Assembly: GCF_022267555.1 (NCBI RefSeq)
Contig: NZ_CP073586.1
Span: 310,001-374,000 of the forward strand
From: Proteiniphilum propionicum
GTDB taxonomy: Bacteria > Bacteroidota > Bacteroidia > Bacteroidales > Dysgonomonadaceae
Direction of reading: 5' to 3'
DNA length: 64,000 nucleotides
Below the pieces are notes generated by a model. It saw nothing but the letters and a program-made list of their open reading frames with translations. It was not told the DNA's origin and searched no databases. This document shows positions 8,840-19,625 of this stretch, in pieces. Position numbers and translations under genes: made by a program. Position 1 is the first letter of the stretch, and each line of letters begins with the position of its first letter.

Positions 8840-8858
8840 ATCATGTTGCGTAAAAATC

Positions 8859-9302
8859 TTATTCGGCAACTACATCAAACGGAATTTCAACAGAAACCTC
8901 TTTATGCAGTTTTACTGTTGCCACGTAGTTACCAACCTCTTTTACCTGTCCTTTTATCACAATTAACTTTCTGTCCACTTCAAAGCCTTTTTCCTGAAGT
9001 GCATCAGCAATCTGAATGTTGGTAACAGAACCGAAAATGGTACCGGTAGTACTGGTTTTGGCTCCTATGGTCAAAGTAACGCCTTCCATCTTGTCAGCTA
9101 GAGCCTGTGCATCGGCTTTAATCTGTGCAAGCTTGTGGGCACGCTGCTTTTGATTCTCAGCCAGCACTTTCTTTGCTGATTCACTGGCAATAACAGCTTT
9201 TCCCTGAGGAATAAGGAAATTACGTGCATATCCTTTTTTTACATTCACTACATCATCTTTGTAGCCTAAATTCTGTACGTCTTCTTTTAAAATTACTTCC
9301 AT
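8859..9302 (-). CDS. rplI: 50S ribosomal protein L9
   Basis: A 147-residue protein with the L9 N-terminal signature ([30 protein letters not shown] split over residues 1-30: conserved G13, V18, K22-G24, N28) and a full C-terminal domain after a long connecting helix (about 40-75). L9 binds 23S rRNA near the L1 stalk and influences frame maintenance. It is the last gene of the rpsF-rpsR-rplI operon, 15 bases after rpsR. Length and order match other Bacteroidota. Nothing unusual is seen. Confidence 0.97.
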   Translation of the reverse strand: MEVILKEDVQNLGYKDDVVNVKKGYARNFLIPQGKAVIASESAKKVLAENQKQRAHKLAQIKADAQALADKMEGVTLTIGAKTSTTGTIFGSVTNIQIADALQEKGFEVDRKLIVIKGQVKEVGNYVATVKLHKEVSVEIPFDVVAE

Positions 9303-9317
9303 CTCCTATTCCTCCTT

Positions 9318-9584
9318 TTATTTCATTAAATCGGTTACGTATGGAAGCATGGCAATATGACGTGCTCTCTTTACTGCCTGTGCAATACGTCGTTGAAACT
9401 TCAATGATGTACCGGTAATTCTCCTCGGTAAAATTTTCCCTTGTTCGTTAAGAAACTTTTTCAAAAACTCAGGATCTTTATAGTCAATATATTTGATACC
9501 GTTCTTTTTGAAGCGGCAATATTTTTTCTTCTTCACATCCACCGACAGTGGTGTCAAATATCTGATTTCTGTTTGCTTAGCCAT
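9318..9584 (-). CDS. rpsR: 30S ribosomal protein S18
   Basis: An 88-residue S18 with the conserved core ([17 protein letters not shown], then [18 protein letters not shown] and [13 protein letters not shown]). S18 pairs with S6 on the platform of the small subunit. In Bacteroidota ribosomes S18, with S6 and S21, has been reported to help hide the anti-Shine-Dalgarno of 16S rRNA, which fits the lack of Shine-Dalgarno sequences across this window. It lies 3 bases after the rpsF stop and 15 before rplI. Confidence 0.97.
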   Translation of the reverse strand: MAKQTEIRYLTPLSVDVKKKKYCRFKKNGIKYIDYKDPEFLKKFLNEQGKILPRRITGTSLKFQRRIAQAVKRARHIAMLPYVTDLMK

Positions 9585-9587
9585 CTC

Positions 9588-10022
9588 TTAATCCTCCTTT
9601 TCGTTTAATTCTACATCTTCAACCGCCACAGCAGTCTCTGTCTTTCTGGTCTTTACAGTTTCAGAAGCCTGGGGACGGGCTTCATGCCTTTTGCCTCCTT
9701 TGTTGTTTCTTCTTTTTTCGGCATACTCCAGCGCAAATCTGTCTTGTTTAACTGTCAGGAAACGGATAACCCGTTCATCACGACGGAAATTAACTTCCAA
9801 TCGTTCAATCATCGAAGGATCTGCTTTGAATTCCAGAAATGCATAAAATCCGGTAGTTTTCTTGTCAATAGGGTAAGCCAGTTTGCGCAAACCCCAATCC
9901 TCTTCGTTTACAATTTCAGCTCCTTGGTCCGTAAGGAGTTTCTTGAATTTTTCAACCGCTTCCTTCATCTGTACATCAGACAAAACGGGAGTCAAAATGA
10001 AAACGGTTTCGTAATTATTCAT
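9588..10022 (-). CDS. rpsF: 30S ribosomal protein S6
   Basis: A 144-residue S6: the ferredoxin-like fold starts [16 protein letters not shown] and ends near residue 100 with the conserved ...[11 protein letters not shown] strand. A basic then acidic tail of about 40 residues follows ([14 protein letters not shown] ... VELNEKED), longer than the E. coli core and typical for Bacteroidota. S6 binds S18 and the central domain of 16S rRNA. It is first in the operon, with a well-formed promoter at 10072-10102 and an A/T leader. Confidence 0.96.
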   Translation of the reverse strand: MNNYETVFILTPVLSDVQMKEAVEKFKKLLTDQGAEIVNEEDWGLRKLAYPIDKKTTGFYAFLEFKADPSMIERLEVNFRRDERVIRFLTVKQDRFALEYAEKRRNNKGGKRHEARPQASETVKTRKTETAVAVEDVELNEKED

Positions 10023-10071
10023 ACTAAATTAATTATTAAAGCGTTAATTGGAAAAAATATTTTTCGAGCGG

Positions 10072-10102
10072 CAAAGATACAACAAATTATAATACATTCA
10101 AA
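10072..10102 (-). promoter_or_regulatory. Promoter of the rpsF-rpsR-rplI operon
   Basis: Read on the minus strand, TTTG (10099-10102) and TATCTTTG (10072-10079) are separated by 19 bases, a textbook Bacteroidota sigma-ABfr promoter. The leader before rpsF is about 45 bases. Confidence 0.7.
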
Positions 10103-10174
10103 ACGACAACAATGATTACTTTCTATTGGCAGTCGATTTTTTCTTTGAGAGCTGTAGATTCAACTTTTTTGCTC

Positions 10175-10182
10175 TACATTTG
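10175..10182 (+). promoter_or_regulatory. -7 box (TAnnTTTG) of zwf
   Basis: TACATTTG matches the Bacteroidota -7 element 38 bases before the zwf ATG. The nearest TTTG upstream (10144-10147) is 27 bases away, too far for a standard -33, so only the -7 box is supported. Confidence 0.4.
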
Positions 10183-10219
10183 TTGCATATTTATCTTAAC
10201 TGCTAACTCAATTTTTAAA

Positions 10220-11749
<1,530 letters not shown>

Positions 11750-11774
11750 AACTACAAAAAAATCATTTACTTGC

Positions 11775-12503
11775 ATGAGAAAAATTAGAATTTATAATAC
11801 TGCTGAAGAATTAAACATATCATTTACCGGGTGGCTTACAGATATATTAGCTGAAAAGGAGCTTGCAACAATAGCTCTCTCTGGTGGTTCCACACCCAGG
11901 TTGCTGTTTGATTATTGGGCCAGACTGCCCGAGGGTGCAATAGATTGGACAAAGGTCAAATTTTTCTGGGGAGACGAACGCTGCGTTCCTCACACAGATG
12001 TTGAAAGCAATTACGGGATGACGAAAGAGCATCTGTTTAACTTTATACATCTGGCTGACAAAAATATTTTTCCTGTTCAGGGGGATAACGACCCTGAAGC
12101 TGAAGCCAAAAGATATGGCGAACTGCTGAATAGAGAGCTGGAATCAAAAAATGGGATACCCGTTTTTGACATAATGATGTTGGGTATGGGCGACGACGGC
12201 CATACGGCCTCCATCTTCCCTCATGAAATGAAACTCTGGTACAGCGACGAAAATTGTGTTGCTGCGACTCACCCCGTAAGCGGCCAAAAGCGTATCTCTC
12301 TCACTGGAAAAGTGATCAACGCCTCTAGCAACATAGCTTTCCTTATAACCGGCGAAAATAAGGCACAAAAGGTGAAGGAGATAATTGAACAATCAGAAAA
12401 TGCAGAGGATAAGTATCCAGCCGCTCTTGTGCAGCCTGATTCGGGAAATCTTTTCTGGTTTCTGGACAATAAGGCAGCGGCCAGGCTCACCAAAGGAGAG
12501 TGA
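11775..12503 (+). CDS. pgl: 6-phosphogluconolactonase
   Basis: A 242-residue member of the SugarP isomerase-like lactonase family (DevB type), hydrolysing 6-phosphogluconolactone. Recognisable are LSGGSTPR near the N-terminus, the FFWGDERCVP motif and GMGDDGHTASIFP, which carries the catalytic histidine. The ATG lies 26 bases after the zwf stop; the frame is open upstream into zwf but the family begins at MRKIRIYN. It is paired with zwf as in many Bacteroidales. It converges on def, with only 13 bases between the stop codons. Confidence 0.95.
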   Translation: MRKIRIYNTAEELNISFTGWLTDILAEKELATIALSGGSTPRLLFDYWARLPEGAIDWTKVKFFWGDERCVPHTDVESNYGMTKEHLFNFIHLADKNIFPVQGDNDPEAEAKRYGELLNRELESKNGIPVFDIMMLGMGDDGHTASIFPHEMKLWYSDENCVAATHPVSGQKRISLTGKVINASSNIAFLITGENKAQKVKEIIEQSENAEDKYPAALVQPDSGNLFWFLDNKAAARLTKGE

Positions 12504-12516
12504 TAGCAGAACTATA

Positions 12517-13077
12517 TCACTTTACGGTTCTGATCTTATATTCGCAAGCAACCTTTCCCTTTTCCATGTTTGAGAGCTTACCCTTCACCATACGCTTACG
12601 CAGCGGTGATATTCTGTCGACAAACATTATCCCGTCCAAATGATCATACTCATGCTGGATGACCCGTGCCATAAAACCCGAGAATGTAATATCTTGCTGA
12701 ACAAGGTTTTCATCAAGATACTTTATGCGTATCTCTCCTTCACGGGGTACTTTTTCATGAATCCCCGGGATACTCAGGCATCCCTCTTCAACAGCCTCAA
12801 TTTCACCGCCGCGCTCAGTGATATGAGCATTTATAAATACCTTTTTAAAATCTTTGAATCCGTTATGTTCCTCACTCGCAAGCGGAGAAAGGTCCACTAC
12901 AAAAATCCTATCCTCTAGCCCCACCTGCGGAGCGGCAAGCCCAACTCCATCAGCATTATACATGGTTTCAAACATGTTCTCAACAAGCTCACTCAAATTG
13001 GAATAATTAAGGGGATCGATATCTTTTGATACCTTGCGCAACACAGGGTGTCCGTATATATATATTGGTAAAATCAT
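12517..13077 (-). CDS. def: Peptide deformylase
   Basis: A 186-residue metalloenzyme that removes the formyl group from nascent N-termini. All three family motifs are present: GVGLAAPQVG (44-53), EGCLSIP (98-104, metal ligand Cys100) and HEYDHLDG (142-149; metal ligands His142 and His146, catalytic Glu143). Length is normal for type 1/2 bacterial enzymes. It follows ruvX on the same strand with a 92-base gap holding a GC-rich inverted repeat (TACCCGG 13094-13100, CCGGGTA 13114-13120). Confidence 0.97.
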   Translation of the reverse strand: MILPIYIYGHPVLRKVSKDIDPLNYSNLSELVENMFETMYNADGVGLAAPQVGLEDRIFVVDLSPLASEEHNGFKDFKKVFINAHITERGGEIEAVEEGCLSIPGIHEKVPREGEIRIKYLDENLVQQDITFSGFMARVIQHEYDHLDGIMFVDRISPLRKRMVKGKLSNMEKGKVACEYKIRTVK

Positions 13078-13169
13078 AATCTAATCTTCAGCTTACCCGG
13101 CCTTGTCGCACTGCCGGGTATAAAAGCCTCGGGTACACTTCTCTCAACTGCGTAATAAAACTGATAAAC

Positions 13170-13589
13170 TTATTTTATTCTTTTGCTTTCCATGTATCCC
13201 TGCAGGATAATGGTAGCGCTTATTTCATCTACTAACTCTTTATTCTGACGGCTCTTCTTTTTGAGTCCCGCATCTCTCATTGTCTGTTGTGCCATTCTGG
13301 ATGAAAACCGCTCATCGTAATACTCCACGGGAATATCAGGGTATAGCTTTCTAAGACGATTCACAAACGGCTCTACTCTTTTCATATTTTCCGAAGGTTC
13401 GTAATTCATCTGCCTGGGGAGGCCAACAACGATACATGAGACATCCTCTTTTTGAAGATATTCACTCAGAAAATCGAAAAGTTTTGAGGTCTCCACTGTC
13501 GTCACCCCGTTGGCAATGATCTGCAGCGGATCGCTCGCAGCTATTCCGGTACGTTTTTTGCCGTAATCTATAGAAAGGATTCTTGCCAT
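13170..13589 (-). CDS. ruvX: Putative pre-16S rRNA nuclease / Holliday junction resolvase YqgF
   Basis: A 139-residue RNase H-fold protein. It starts MARILSIDYGKKRTG, where the Asp and Lys/Arg are catalytic-core residues of the family, and contains VVGLPRQMN and the late YDERFSS motif. The YqgF family trims 16S rRNA precursor and has been called a resolvase; which role applies here cannot be read from sequence. The ATG at 13589 is preferred over an upstream in-frame ATG inside lptB (13715). It lies 7 bases after the lptB stop and is probably translated from the same message. Confidence 0.93.
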   Translation of the reverse strand: MARILSIDYGKKRTGIAASDPLQIIANGVTTVETSKLFDFLSEYLQKEDVSCIVVGLPRQMNYEPSENMKRVEPFVNRLRKLYPDIPVEYYDERFSSRMAQQTMRDAGLKKKSRQNKELVDEISATIILQGYMESKRIK

Positions 13590-13596
13590 ACAGCGT

Positions 13597-14436
13597 TTAT
13601 AAAGTTTCGAATACACGTTTTCTGAGTTCAAAATCACGTCCCAGGTATTTTTCACGCACGATTGTATTGGCTGCCAGCTCTTCAGCTGTGCCCTGAAACA
13701 ACACCTTCCCTTCAAAGAGGAGATATGCGCGATCGGTGATACTTAATGTTTCATCTACATTGTGGTCTGTGATAAGAATTCCAATATTTCTATATTTTAA
13801 TTGAGCTACAACAGATTGAATATCCTGCACTGCAATAGGATCAATTCCGGCAAAAGGTTCGTCCAGCATAATAAATTTCGGGTCAATAGCCAGGCAACGT
13901 GCAATCTCTGCACGGCGCCGCTCTCCACCCGAAAGACGATCACCCGGATTTTTACGCACTTTCTCCAGCCCAAACTCATTAATCAGTGACTCCAGCTTGT
14001 CGAGCTGCTCTTCGGGCGACTTATCAGTAAATTCCAATACCGATTTGATATTATCCTCTACCGTCATCTTTCGAAAAATAGATGCCTCCTGTGCAAGATA
14101 ACCGATACCACTCTGGGCGCGTTTGTAAACAGGATAACGTGTAATATTCCGGTTACCGATAAATATTTCACCTTCATTCGGAACAATCAGCCCCACCGTC
14201 ATATAAAAAGTGGTAGTTTTACCAGCTCCATTAGGTCCCAGCAGTCCTACTATCTCTCCCTGCTTCACATTTATGGAGACATGGTTTACCACTGTGCGCT
14301 TACCGTATTTTTTAACAAGATTTTCGGTGCGCAACATCAGCGGCCCGTCCTGTTGCTCAACAGGGCCGGCATTTTGTAAAGTGGTGTCATCTTCTGCAAC
14401 GGCAGTTAATGTTATTTCATCTAAGCGCTGGTCCAT
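13597..14436 (-). CDS. lptB: LPS export ABC transporter ATPase LptB
   Basis: A 279-residue ABC ATPase that powers lipopolysaccharide extraction from the inner membrane with LptF/G and C. Walker [10 protein letters not shown] (67-75), Q-loop (YLAQEASIF), signature LSGGERRR (168-175), Walker B FIMLDEP (188-194) and the switch His in ITDHNV are all intact. The C-terminal GRDFELRK tail is typical of LptB. An N-terminal extension of about 35 residues precedes the domain, as often seen in Bacteroidota; a start at the internal [13 protein letters not shown] methionine is the alternative. Neither LptF/G nor LptA/C is in the window. Confidence 0.93.
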   Translation of the reverse strand: MDQRLDEITLTAVAEDDTTLQNAGPVEQQDGPLMLRTENLVKKYGKRTVVNHVSINVKQGEIVGLLGPNGAGKTTTFYMTVGLIVPNEGEIFIGNRNITRYPVYKRAQSGIGYLAQEASIFRKMTVEDNIKSVLEFTDKSPEEQLDKLESLINEFGLEKVRKNPGDRLSGGERRRAEIARCLAIDPKFIMLDEPFAGIDPIAVQDIQSVVAQLKYRNIGILITDHNVDETLSITDRAYLLFEGKVLFQGTAEELAANTIVREKYLGRDFELRKRVFETL

Positions 14437-14525
14437 TTATAAATAATTTATGCAAAGGTAGAAAAAAGTTGCGAGATAAGCAGGATGGTTGCAATGAGAT
14501 CTGTCTCATCACTCCATAAAAAACA

Positions 14526-14879
14526 TTAGCAGGTTATTATAACCTCAGCACTTTCCATCTCACCATTGACAGGGGGATGCATCTTTTTCACACTCACCTC
14601 CACTGCAGATAGCACAGGGTAATATTCCCTTATCTTTCTGCATATTCTGCAGGCAACATGCTCAATAAGGTTTGAAGGGATTTTCATTTCCTTGTTTACC
14701 AGATCATACACATCTGAATAGTTAACGGTATCTGATACATCATCAGACATGCTGGCTGCCTCAAGATCTGCTTTAAGAGTAATATTCACTTCAAATTCAT
14801 TACCTATAACCTTTTCCTGCTGCATCACTCCGTGAAATGCATAAAAATGCATCTTGTTAAGTCTTATTTTTGTTTCCAT
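14526..14879 (-). CDS. folB: Dihydroneopterin aldolase
   Basis: A 117-residue FolB. The family begins with I.L..M.FYA.HGV, matched here by KMHFYAFHGVMQQE with the catalytic Glu, and ends with a VSVKKMHPPV strand containing the conserved Lys and Pro. The enzyme cleaves 7,8-dihydroneopterin to 6-hydroxymethyl-dihydropterin in folate synthesis. The ATG at 14879 is used; a TTG four codons upstream is less likely. It is a stand-alone gene, with no other folate genes nearby except the folate-using metH at 31978-35667. Confidence 0.94.
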   Translation of the reverse strand: METKIRLNKMHFYAFHGVMQQEKVIGNEFEVNITLKADLEAASMSDDVSDTVNYSDVYDLVNKEMKIPSNLIEHVACRICRKIREYYPVLSAVEVSVKKMHPPVNGEMESAEVIITC

Positions 14880-15269
14880 TTTTATTCTCAATTAGCTGAC
14901 ACATTGATGAATATCTGCCTAAGTCTTTACTTAATATCAATATCATCATGCGATTATGCTGTTAACTTTAAAAAAGGGCATTTGATACTAACAATTAATT
15001 ATGAGTGATCGACTGAAAAAAATACCGGAATACAGGAATACATGATAAACCAACTTCATAATTGATTTATATTGTCCTGATCTGTTTTCAAGATCACCGG
15101 ATAATAGATTGCCAGTTTTTTATCGTTCCTATCATCCATGCCAGTTTGACATTTAACAGAACAGTAATTTTATTATGCACTGTTTACTCTTTATCCTGTT
15201 TTGAAGCCCAAAAATAAGAACAAATTATTATATTTGTTGTTTAAAAAATAAATTCATATTGTAAATATA
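14880..15269. other. 390-base intergenic stretch, divergent promoters
   Basis: The divergent space between folB and the aminopeptidase gene. It contains no credible ORF (the longest ATG frame has 14 codons). On the plus strand TATATTTG at 15229-15236 fits a -7 box for the aminopeptidase gene, with TTTTG at 15200-15203 somewhat far upstream. A short inverted repeat GATCT/AGATC lies near 15079-15095. Nothing else is visible. Confidence 0.4.
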
Positions 15270-17060
15270 ATGAAAACAAACGAAATTCCCGAAAGGCTCG
15301 CTGCCCTGAGACATTTCATGGAGGCAAAAAAGCTTGATGCCTTCATCATCCCAACTACCGATGCTCATTTGAGTGAATATCCGCCCAAACATTGGGAATC
15401 CAGAAAATGGATAAGCGGTTTCACCGGATCAGCCGGCACAGCGGTAGTTACCAAAGAAAAAGCAGGAGTGTGGACCGATTCGAGGTATTTTCTGCAAGCG
15501 GCAGATGAATTGAAAGATACGGGATTCGAACTTTTCAAAATGGGGCAGCCCGGCACTCCGGATATGACGGACTGGATTATTGAACAGACGGGTCAGGGCG
15601 CCACTGTAGGCATAGATGGAATGGTATATGCCGCTTCTGATGCAATAGCACTGAAGAACAGACTCAATGCAAAAGGGATTAGTCTTGATTCATCATTCGA
15701 CCCTTTTACTGAAATAAGGGCCGATCGTCCCGAGATTCCCAAAAACCGCATTTTCATACTTCCTGATGATATTACCGGAGAATCTGTGACAAGCAAGATC
15801 GGCCGAATCAATGCCAGGCTGAAGAAGCTGGATGCGGACGGTCTAATAATTGCCACGCTCGACACCATTGCATGGACTTTCAACCTGCGGGGAAACGATG
15901 TTGAATACAATCCCGTGGCAGTTGCCTATGCATACGTTTCAGAAAATGAGACGGTACTGTTCATCGATCAGGTAAAATTGACCGGTGAAGTGGCGGGCTT
16001 TTATAAGGAACGGGGAATCAAGATTGACGATTATCACAAAATCTTTGAATATGTATCCAGGCTACCGGAGAACAGTTCTGTTTGTGTTACAGGCAACAAA
16101 ATTAATTACAATCTGCTTCTGACAATTCCTGCTTCATGCAAAATTGTGGATGTTCCATCACCGGTAGACCTGATGAAGAGCGTAAAGAATGAAACCGAAC
16201 TTAAGGGCTTCCGCAATGCAATGGTAAAAGACGGGGTGGCACTCGTGAAATTTTATATGTGGCTTGAAAAAGCAGTCCCTACAGGGGAGGTAGCCGAAAC
16301 AGACATCGAAAAAAAGTTGCGAGAATACCGCTCCCGGCAGGACCTGTTTGTTGGAGAAAGCTTCGGAACTATTGCAGGATATGGTACTAATGGTGCCATC
16401 ATTCACTACCATGCTTCGCCGGAGACATGCCTGAAATTGCAGCCTGAAGGATTGTTGCTGATAGATTCCGGCGCCCAGTACAAAGACGGCACCACCGATA
16501 TCACCCGCACGGTAGCATTAGGGGAGGTAAGCAAACAGATGAAGGAAGATTATACCAATGTGCTTAAGGGTCATATCGCTCTTGCTACAGCCATATTCCC
16601 AGAAGGCACGCGTGGTTCCCAACTCGATATTCTTGCCAGAAAAACTTTGTGGAACAACGGCCTTACCTACTGGCACGGAACCGGTCATGGCATCGGACAT
16701 TTTCTCAACGTACACGAAGGTCCCCAGAACATCCGCCTTGAAGAAAATCCGACCCCACTACAACCTGGAATGGTCACTTCAAACGAACCCGGGGTATATC
16801 GTGCCAATCAATATGGCATACGAATTGAGAACATGATTGTGACCCGGGAGTACAATAAAACTGAAGAGTTTGGCACATTCTATAATTTCGAGACCATCAC
16901 TCTTTGTCCCATCGACACCAGGCCTATAGCCGTTGAACTCCTTACCGCAGAAGAGATTAAATGGATAAATAACTATCATAAGATGGTGTACGATAAGCTA
17001 AATAATCATCTTGATAAGGATGAAAAAATTTGGTTGAAAGATAAGACAAAACCCATTTAA
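15270..17060 (+). CDS. pepP: Xaa-Pro aminopeptidase (M24B family)
   Basis: A 596-residue cytoplasmic metallopeptidase of the long, three-domain aminopeptidase P type: two creatinase-like N-terminal domains (about 1-130 and 150-310) and a C-terminal pita-bread domain (about 310-540) followed by a C-terminal extension (PepP_C). The dinuclear metal ligands appear in order: IDSG....DGTTDITRT (two Asp), GTGHGIGHFLNVHEGP (His) and the glutamates in NEPG and ENM. The enzyme releases N-terminal residues before proline. Length matches eukaryote-like APP1 homologues common in Bacteroidota. Single-gene unit with its own promoter. Confidence 0.93.
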   Translation: MKTNEIPERLAALRHFMEAKKLDAFIIPTTDAHLSEYPPKHWESRKWISGFTGSAGTAVVTKEKAGVWTDSRYFLQAADELKDTGFELFKMGQPGTPDMTDWIIEQTGQGATVGIDGMVYAASDAIALKNRLNAKGISLDSSFDPFTEIRADRPEIPKNRIFILPDDITGESVTSKIGRINARLKKLDADGLIIATLDTIAWTFNLRGNDVEYNPVAVAYAYVSENETVLFIDQVKLTGEVAGFYKERGIKIDDYHKIFEYVSRLPENSSVCVTGNKINYNLLLTIPASCKIVDVPSPVDLMKSVKNETELKGFRNAMVKDGVALVKFYMWLEKAVPTGEVAETDIEKKLREYRSRQDLFVGESFGTIAGYGTNGAIIHYHASPETCLKLQPEGLLLIDSGAQYKDGTTDITRTVALGEVSKQMKEDYTNVLKGHIALATAIFPEGTRGSQLDILARKTLWNNGLTYWHGTGHGIGHFLNVHEGPQNIRLEENPTPLQPGMVTSNEPGVYRANQYGIRIENMIVTREYNKTEEFGTFYNFETITLCPIDTRPIAVELLTAEEIKWINNYHKMVYDKLNNHLDKDEKIWLKDKTKPI

Positions 17061-17247
17061 GAAATGGTATTACAGATAATTGAGCTGTCGCATATATTGT
17101 GATGACAGTACCAATACAAGCAATTGTTAAATAAATAATTCAGGGCACGTGTACCTTCTCGTGTACCTTCTATTCCAAAAGCGATACCTGCCCTTGAATT
17201 ATAAATATAAAGCCTCAAATTCAAAAGATCAGATCCAAATAAAGACA

Positions 17248-17769
17248 ATGGCCCTTATAAAATCAGTTCGCGGCTTCACTCCCGTGATCGGCGAAGATAC
17301 ATACCTGGCAGATAACGCCACCATCATCGGTGATGTGGTTATCGGCCGCAATTGCAGCATCTGGTTCAATGCGGTGCTTCGTGGCGATGTAAACTCCATC
17401 CGTATTGGCGACCGTGTGAACATTCAGGACGGCACTGTTCTTCACACTCTCTACCAGAAATCCGTATCAGTCATTGGAAACGATGTCTCCATTGGGCACA
17501 ACGTGGTTATTCACGGTGCTGAGATAAAAGATGGCGCACTTATTGGGATGGGGGCAATAGTCCTCGATCATGCAGTGATTGGTGAAGGGGCAATCATTGC
17601 AGCGGGCTCAGTAGTGCTGAGTGGCACTCAGGTGGAGCCTGGCAGCATCTATGCCGGTGTGCCCGCCAAATTTGTAAAAAAGGTAGATCCTGAACAATCC
17701 AAAGGGATGAATCAGAAGATTGCCAACAACTACCTTATGTATTCCGGCTGGTTCAAGGAGGAGGGATAA
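17248..17769 (+). CDS. Gamma-carbonic-anhydrase-like hexapeptide-repeat protein
   Basis: A 173-residue left-handed beta-helix protein with repeated [LIV]G..... hexapeptides. It contains the family blocks NCSIWFNAVLRGDV and NIQDGTVLH and the metal-binding histidine region SIGHNVVIHGAEI. Gamma carbonic anhydrases bind Zn or Fe through three histidines at trimer interfaces; many family members are not proven hydrases, so the activity is tentative. The ATG at 17248 is chosen by homology to the usual MALIKSVRGF-type start; an in-frame ATG at 17149 adds 33 unrelated residues. No clear partner is adjacent. Confidence 0.88.
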   Translation: MALIKSVRGFTPVIGEDTYLADNATIIGDVVIGRNCSIWFNAVLRGDVNSIRIGDRVNIQDGTVLHTLYQKSVSVIGNDVSIGHNVVIHGAEIKDGALIGMGAIVLDHAVIGEGAIIAAGSVVLSGTQVEPGSIYAGVPAKFVKKVDPEQSKGMNQKIANNYLMYSGWFKEEG

Positions 17770-17821
17770 ATAAGTTGATTCTTTCAATTTACTTCAGCAA
17801 AGTACCATTCCGTACACTGAT

Positions 17822-19090
17822 TCAGCGTTCATGCGACGTTCCCTTTCTGTTGGCAGCAACCATTTTGTAGAGCTGGTCGTTGGGGCGGATCTTTTCGTTG
17901 ACTTTAATGGAAAAATGATCTCCCTTGAACGCCTCCGGCACAGTGGCCAGATCCACGCGAATATCGTCGGCCGTGACAAAGACAGCTCCGGTGGTAGGGC
18001 CTGTGATCAACAGTTCGTCACCCTGTCTGACCGATTGTGTCTCTACCAGAAACTCTGTCACGCCAAGGTTTCCAAAATGCTTGATGGCTTTACCCACATA
18101 CACCTTCCTCTTTGTGGCGCCTGATCCGTAGCGGTGTGTCCACTCACCCAGCCGTTGTCCAAGATAATAACCGTTCCAGAATCCGCGGTTAAACACGGTT
18201 GAAAGGCGTTCGTTCCAGTCGCTTATCTTCTCTTCCGTATATATGTCACTGCAATAAGCCTGTACCGCTTCCTTGTAGCACGACGTTACAATACGTACAT
18301 ATTCGGGGCCCCTTGCACGCCCTTCAATTTTAAACACCTGCACACCAGCATCCATCATCTTGTTCATAAAATGAATGGTTTTAAGGTCTTTGGGTGACAT
18401 AATATACTCATTGTCTATTTCCAGTTCTATCTCGCTATCTTTATCCTTCACTATATATCCTCTACGGCATATCTGGTTACATGCCCCCCGGTTGGCGGAA
18501 AGATTTTTTTCGTGCAGGCTCAGGTAACATTTTCCGGATACGGCCATGCACAAGGCACCGTGTGCAAACATCTCTATTCGAATCAGCTCTCCCGAGGGCC
18601 CTATAATCTGCTGCTCCACAATATCGCGATGGATGGAAGCCACCTGTTCGAGGGTGAGCTCCCGTGCCAGAACCACCACATCGGCAAACTTTGCGTAGAA
18701 CTTCAGCGACTCGGTATTGGTTATATTCAGCTGGGTGGAGAGATGCACCTCAACGCCGATGCTGCGGGCGTACATCAACACCGCCACATCGGCTGCTATG
18801 ATGGCTGACAGGTTTGCCTCCCTTGCCGCATCCACAATCTTGCGCATCAATGTCATGTCATTATTGTAAATGATCGTGTTCACCGTGAGATAACTTTTCA
18901 GGTTATTCTCCCGGCAGATGCGGGCAATGTTGTGCAGATCGGCTATTGTGAAGTTATTGGAGGATTTGGCTCGCATATTCAGCCCTTCAATACCGAAGTA
19001 GATTGAATCTGCCCCTCCCTGTATGGCAGCCGTCAGTGACTCATAAGACCCTGCCGGCGCCATTATCTCGTAATCTTGTATCGAATTCAT
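17822..19090 (-). CDS. U32-family peptidase / tRNA hydroxylation protein
   Basis: A 422-residue U32 protein. It has the PROSITE signature EMFAHGALCMAVSGKCYLS, including the cysteines that continue to CNQICRR, and the N-terminal APAGSYESL...GADSIYFG barrel start. Close relatives are annotated as collagenase-like proteases or as TrhP, needed for 5-hydroxyuridine formation in tRNA with an Fe-S cluster; the cysteine set favours the latter class, though this is inference. The ATG at 19090 is preferred to an upstream ATG at 19168 that would lie inside the hairpin region at 19139-19176. It converges with the carbonic-anhydrase-like gene. Confidence 0.88.
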   Translation of the reverse strand: MNSIQDYEIMAPAGSYESLTAAIQGGADSIYFGIEGLNMRAKSSNNFTIADLHNIARICRENNLKSYLTVNTIIYNNDMTLMRKIVDAAREANLSAIIAADVAVLMYARSIGVEVHLSTQLNITNTESLKFYAKFADVVVLARELTLEQVASIHRDIVEQQIIGPSGELIRIEMFAHGALCMAVSGKCYLSLHEKNLSANRGACNQICRRGYIVKDKDSEIELEIDNEYIMSPKDLKTIHFMNKMMDAGVQVFKIEGRARGPEYVRIVTSCYKEAVQAYCSDIYTEEKISDWNERLSTVFNRGFWNGYYLGQRLGEWTHRYGSGATKRKVYVGKAIKHFGNLGVTEFLVETQSVRQGDELLITGPTTGAVFVTADDIRVDLATVPEAFKGDHFSIKVNEKIRPNDQLYKMVAANRKGTSHER

Positions 19091-19138
19091 TATCCAGCTG
19101 TAATTTGGAAGTACAAATGTACAAAAAATCGGGTAATA

Positions 19139-19176
19139 GAACGAGGGTGAAATCACGTTGTGATACACCCTCGTTC
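19139..19176. terminator. GC-rich hairpin between DUF302 gene and U32 gene
   Basis: Stem GAACGAGGGTG (19139-19149) pairs with CACCCTCGTTC (19166-19176), and an inner ATCAC/GTGAT extends it. It lies just beyond the stop of the minus-strand DUF302 gene, so it probably ends the redox operon; the T-rich stretch follows about 13 bases later rather than directly. Confidence 0.55.
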
Positions 19177-19202
19177 CTTATAACAAATAATAATTGTAAC
19201 AA

Positions 19203-19604
19203 TTATTGTTCCTTTACTATTTTCTCTACAAATTTTTCGGCATCGCTGTACGCACCAGACATTACATCCAGCACCGGGCCTCCTATATGCGAGGCGGGAA
19301 TTGCCGGGTTCATACGCGACACATAGGTGCCTCCATCGTCTTTTTCATAAACAGCAATACGGCAGGGCATCATGTTTGAATAGAGCCGCAAATGATCGTC
19401 CGACAATAAGCGATAGGCATGATCGGGTTTGCACAGCTCTATCACTTTCACAGGAACAACATCTTTCCCGTTTTTTCTCATTGTCTCCTGCAAGTCGTGA
19501 ATATGTAAAACTCTCCACCCACCCTCTACAATGATTTCAGATAGTCTGTCCACAGTCTCTTCAAACCCGAATCTGCTCCTGTTTTCAAAAAAAATCTGTT
19601 CCAT
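19203..19604 (-). CDS. DUF302 domain protein
   Basis: A 133-residue cytoplasmic protein of the DUF302 family, recognised from ...FEETVDRLSEIIVEGGWRVLHIHDLQ in its first third and LCKPDHAYRLLSDD...PCRIAVYEKDDG in its second. The family fold is small alpha/beta; the function is unknown, but DUF302 genes recur beside thioredoxins, sulfur and metal-stress genes. The conserved Cys of LCKPDHA and the MPCRIAVY cysteine are kept. It is the last gene of the ArsR-DUF6132-thioredoxin-DUF302 row, 21 bases after the thioredoxin stop. Confidence 0.85.
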   Translation of the reverse strand: MEQIFFENRSRFGFEETVDRLSEIIVEGGWRVLHIHDLQETMRKNGKDVVPVKVIELCKPDHAYRLLSDDHLRLYSNMMPCRIAVYEKDDGGTYVSRMNPAIPASHIGGPVLDVMSGAYSDAEKFVEKIVKEQ

Positions 19605-19625
19605 AGCCTCTCTTATAAATTTATA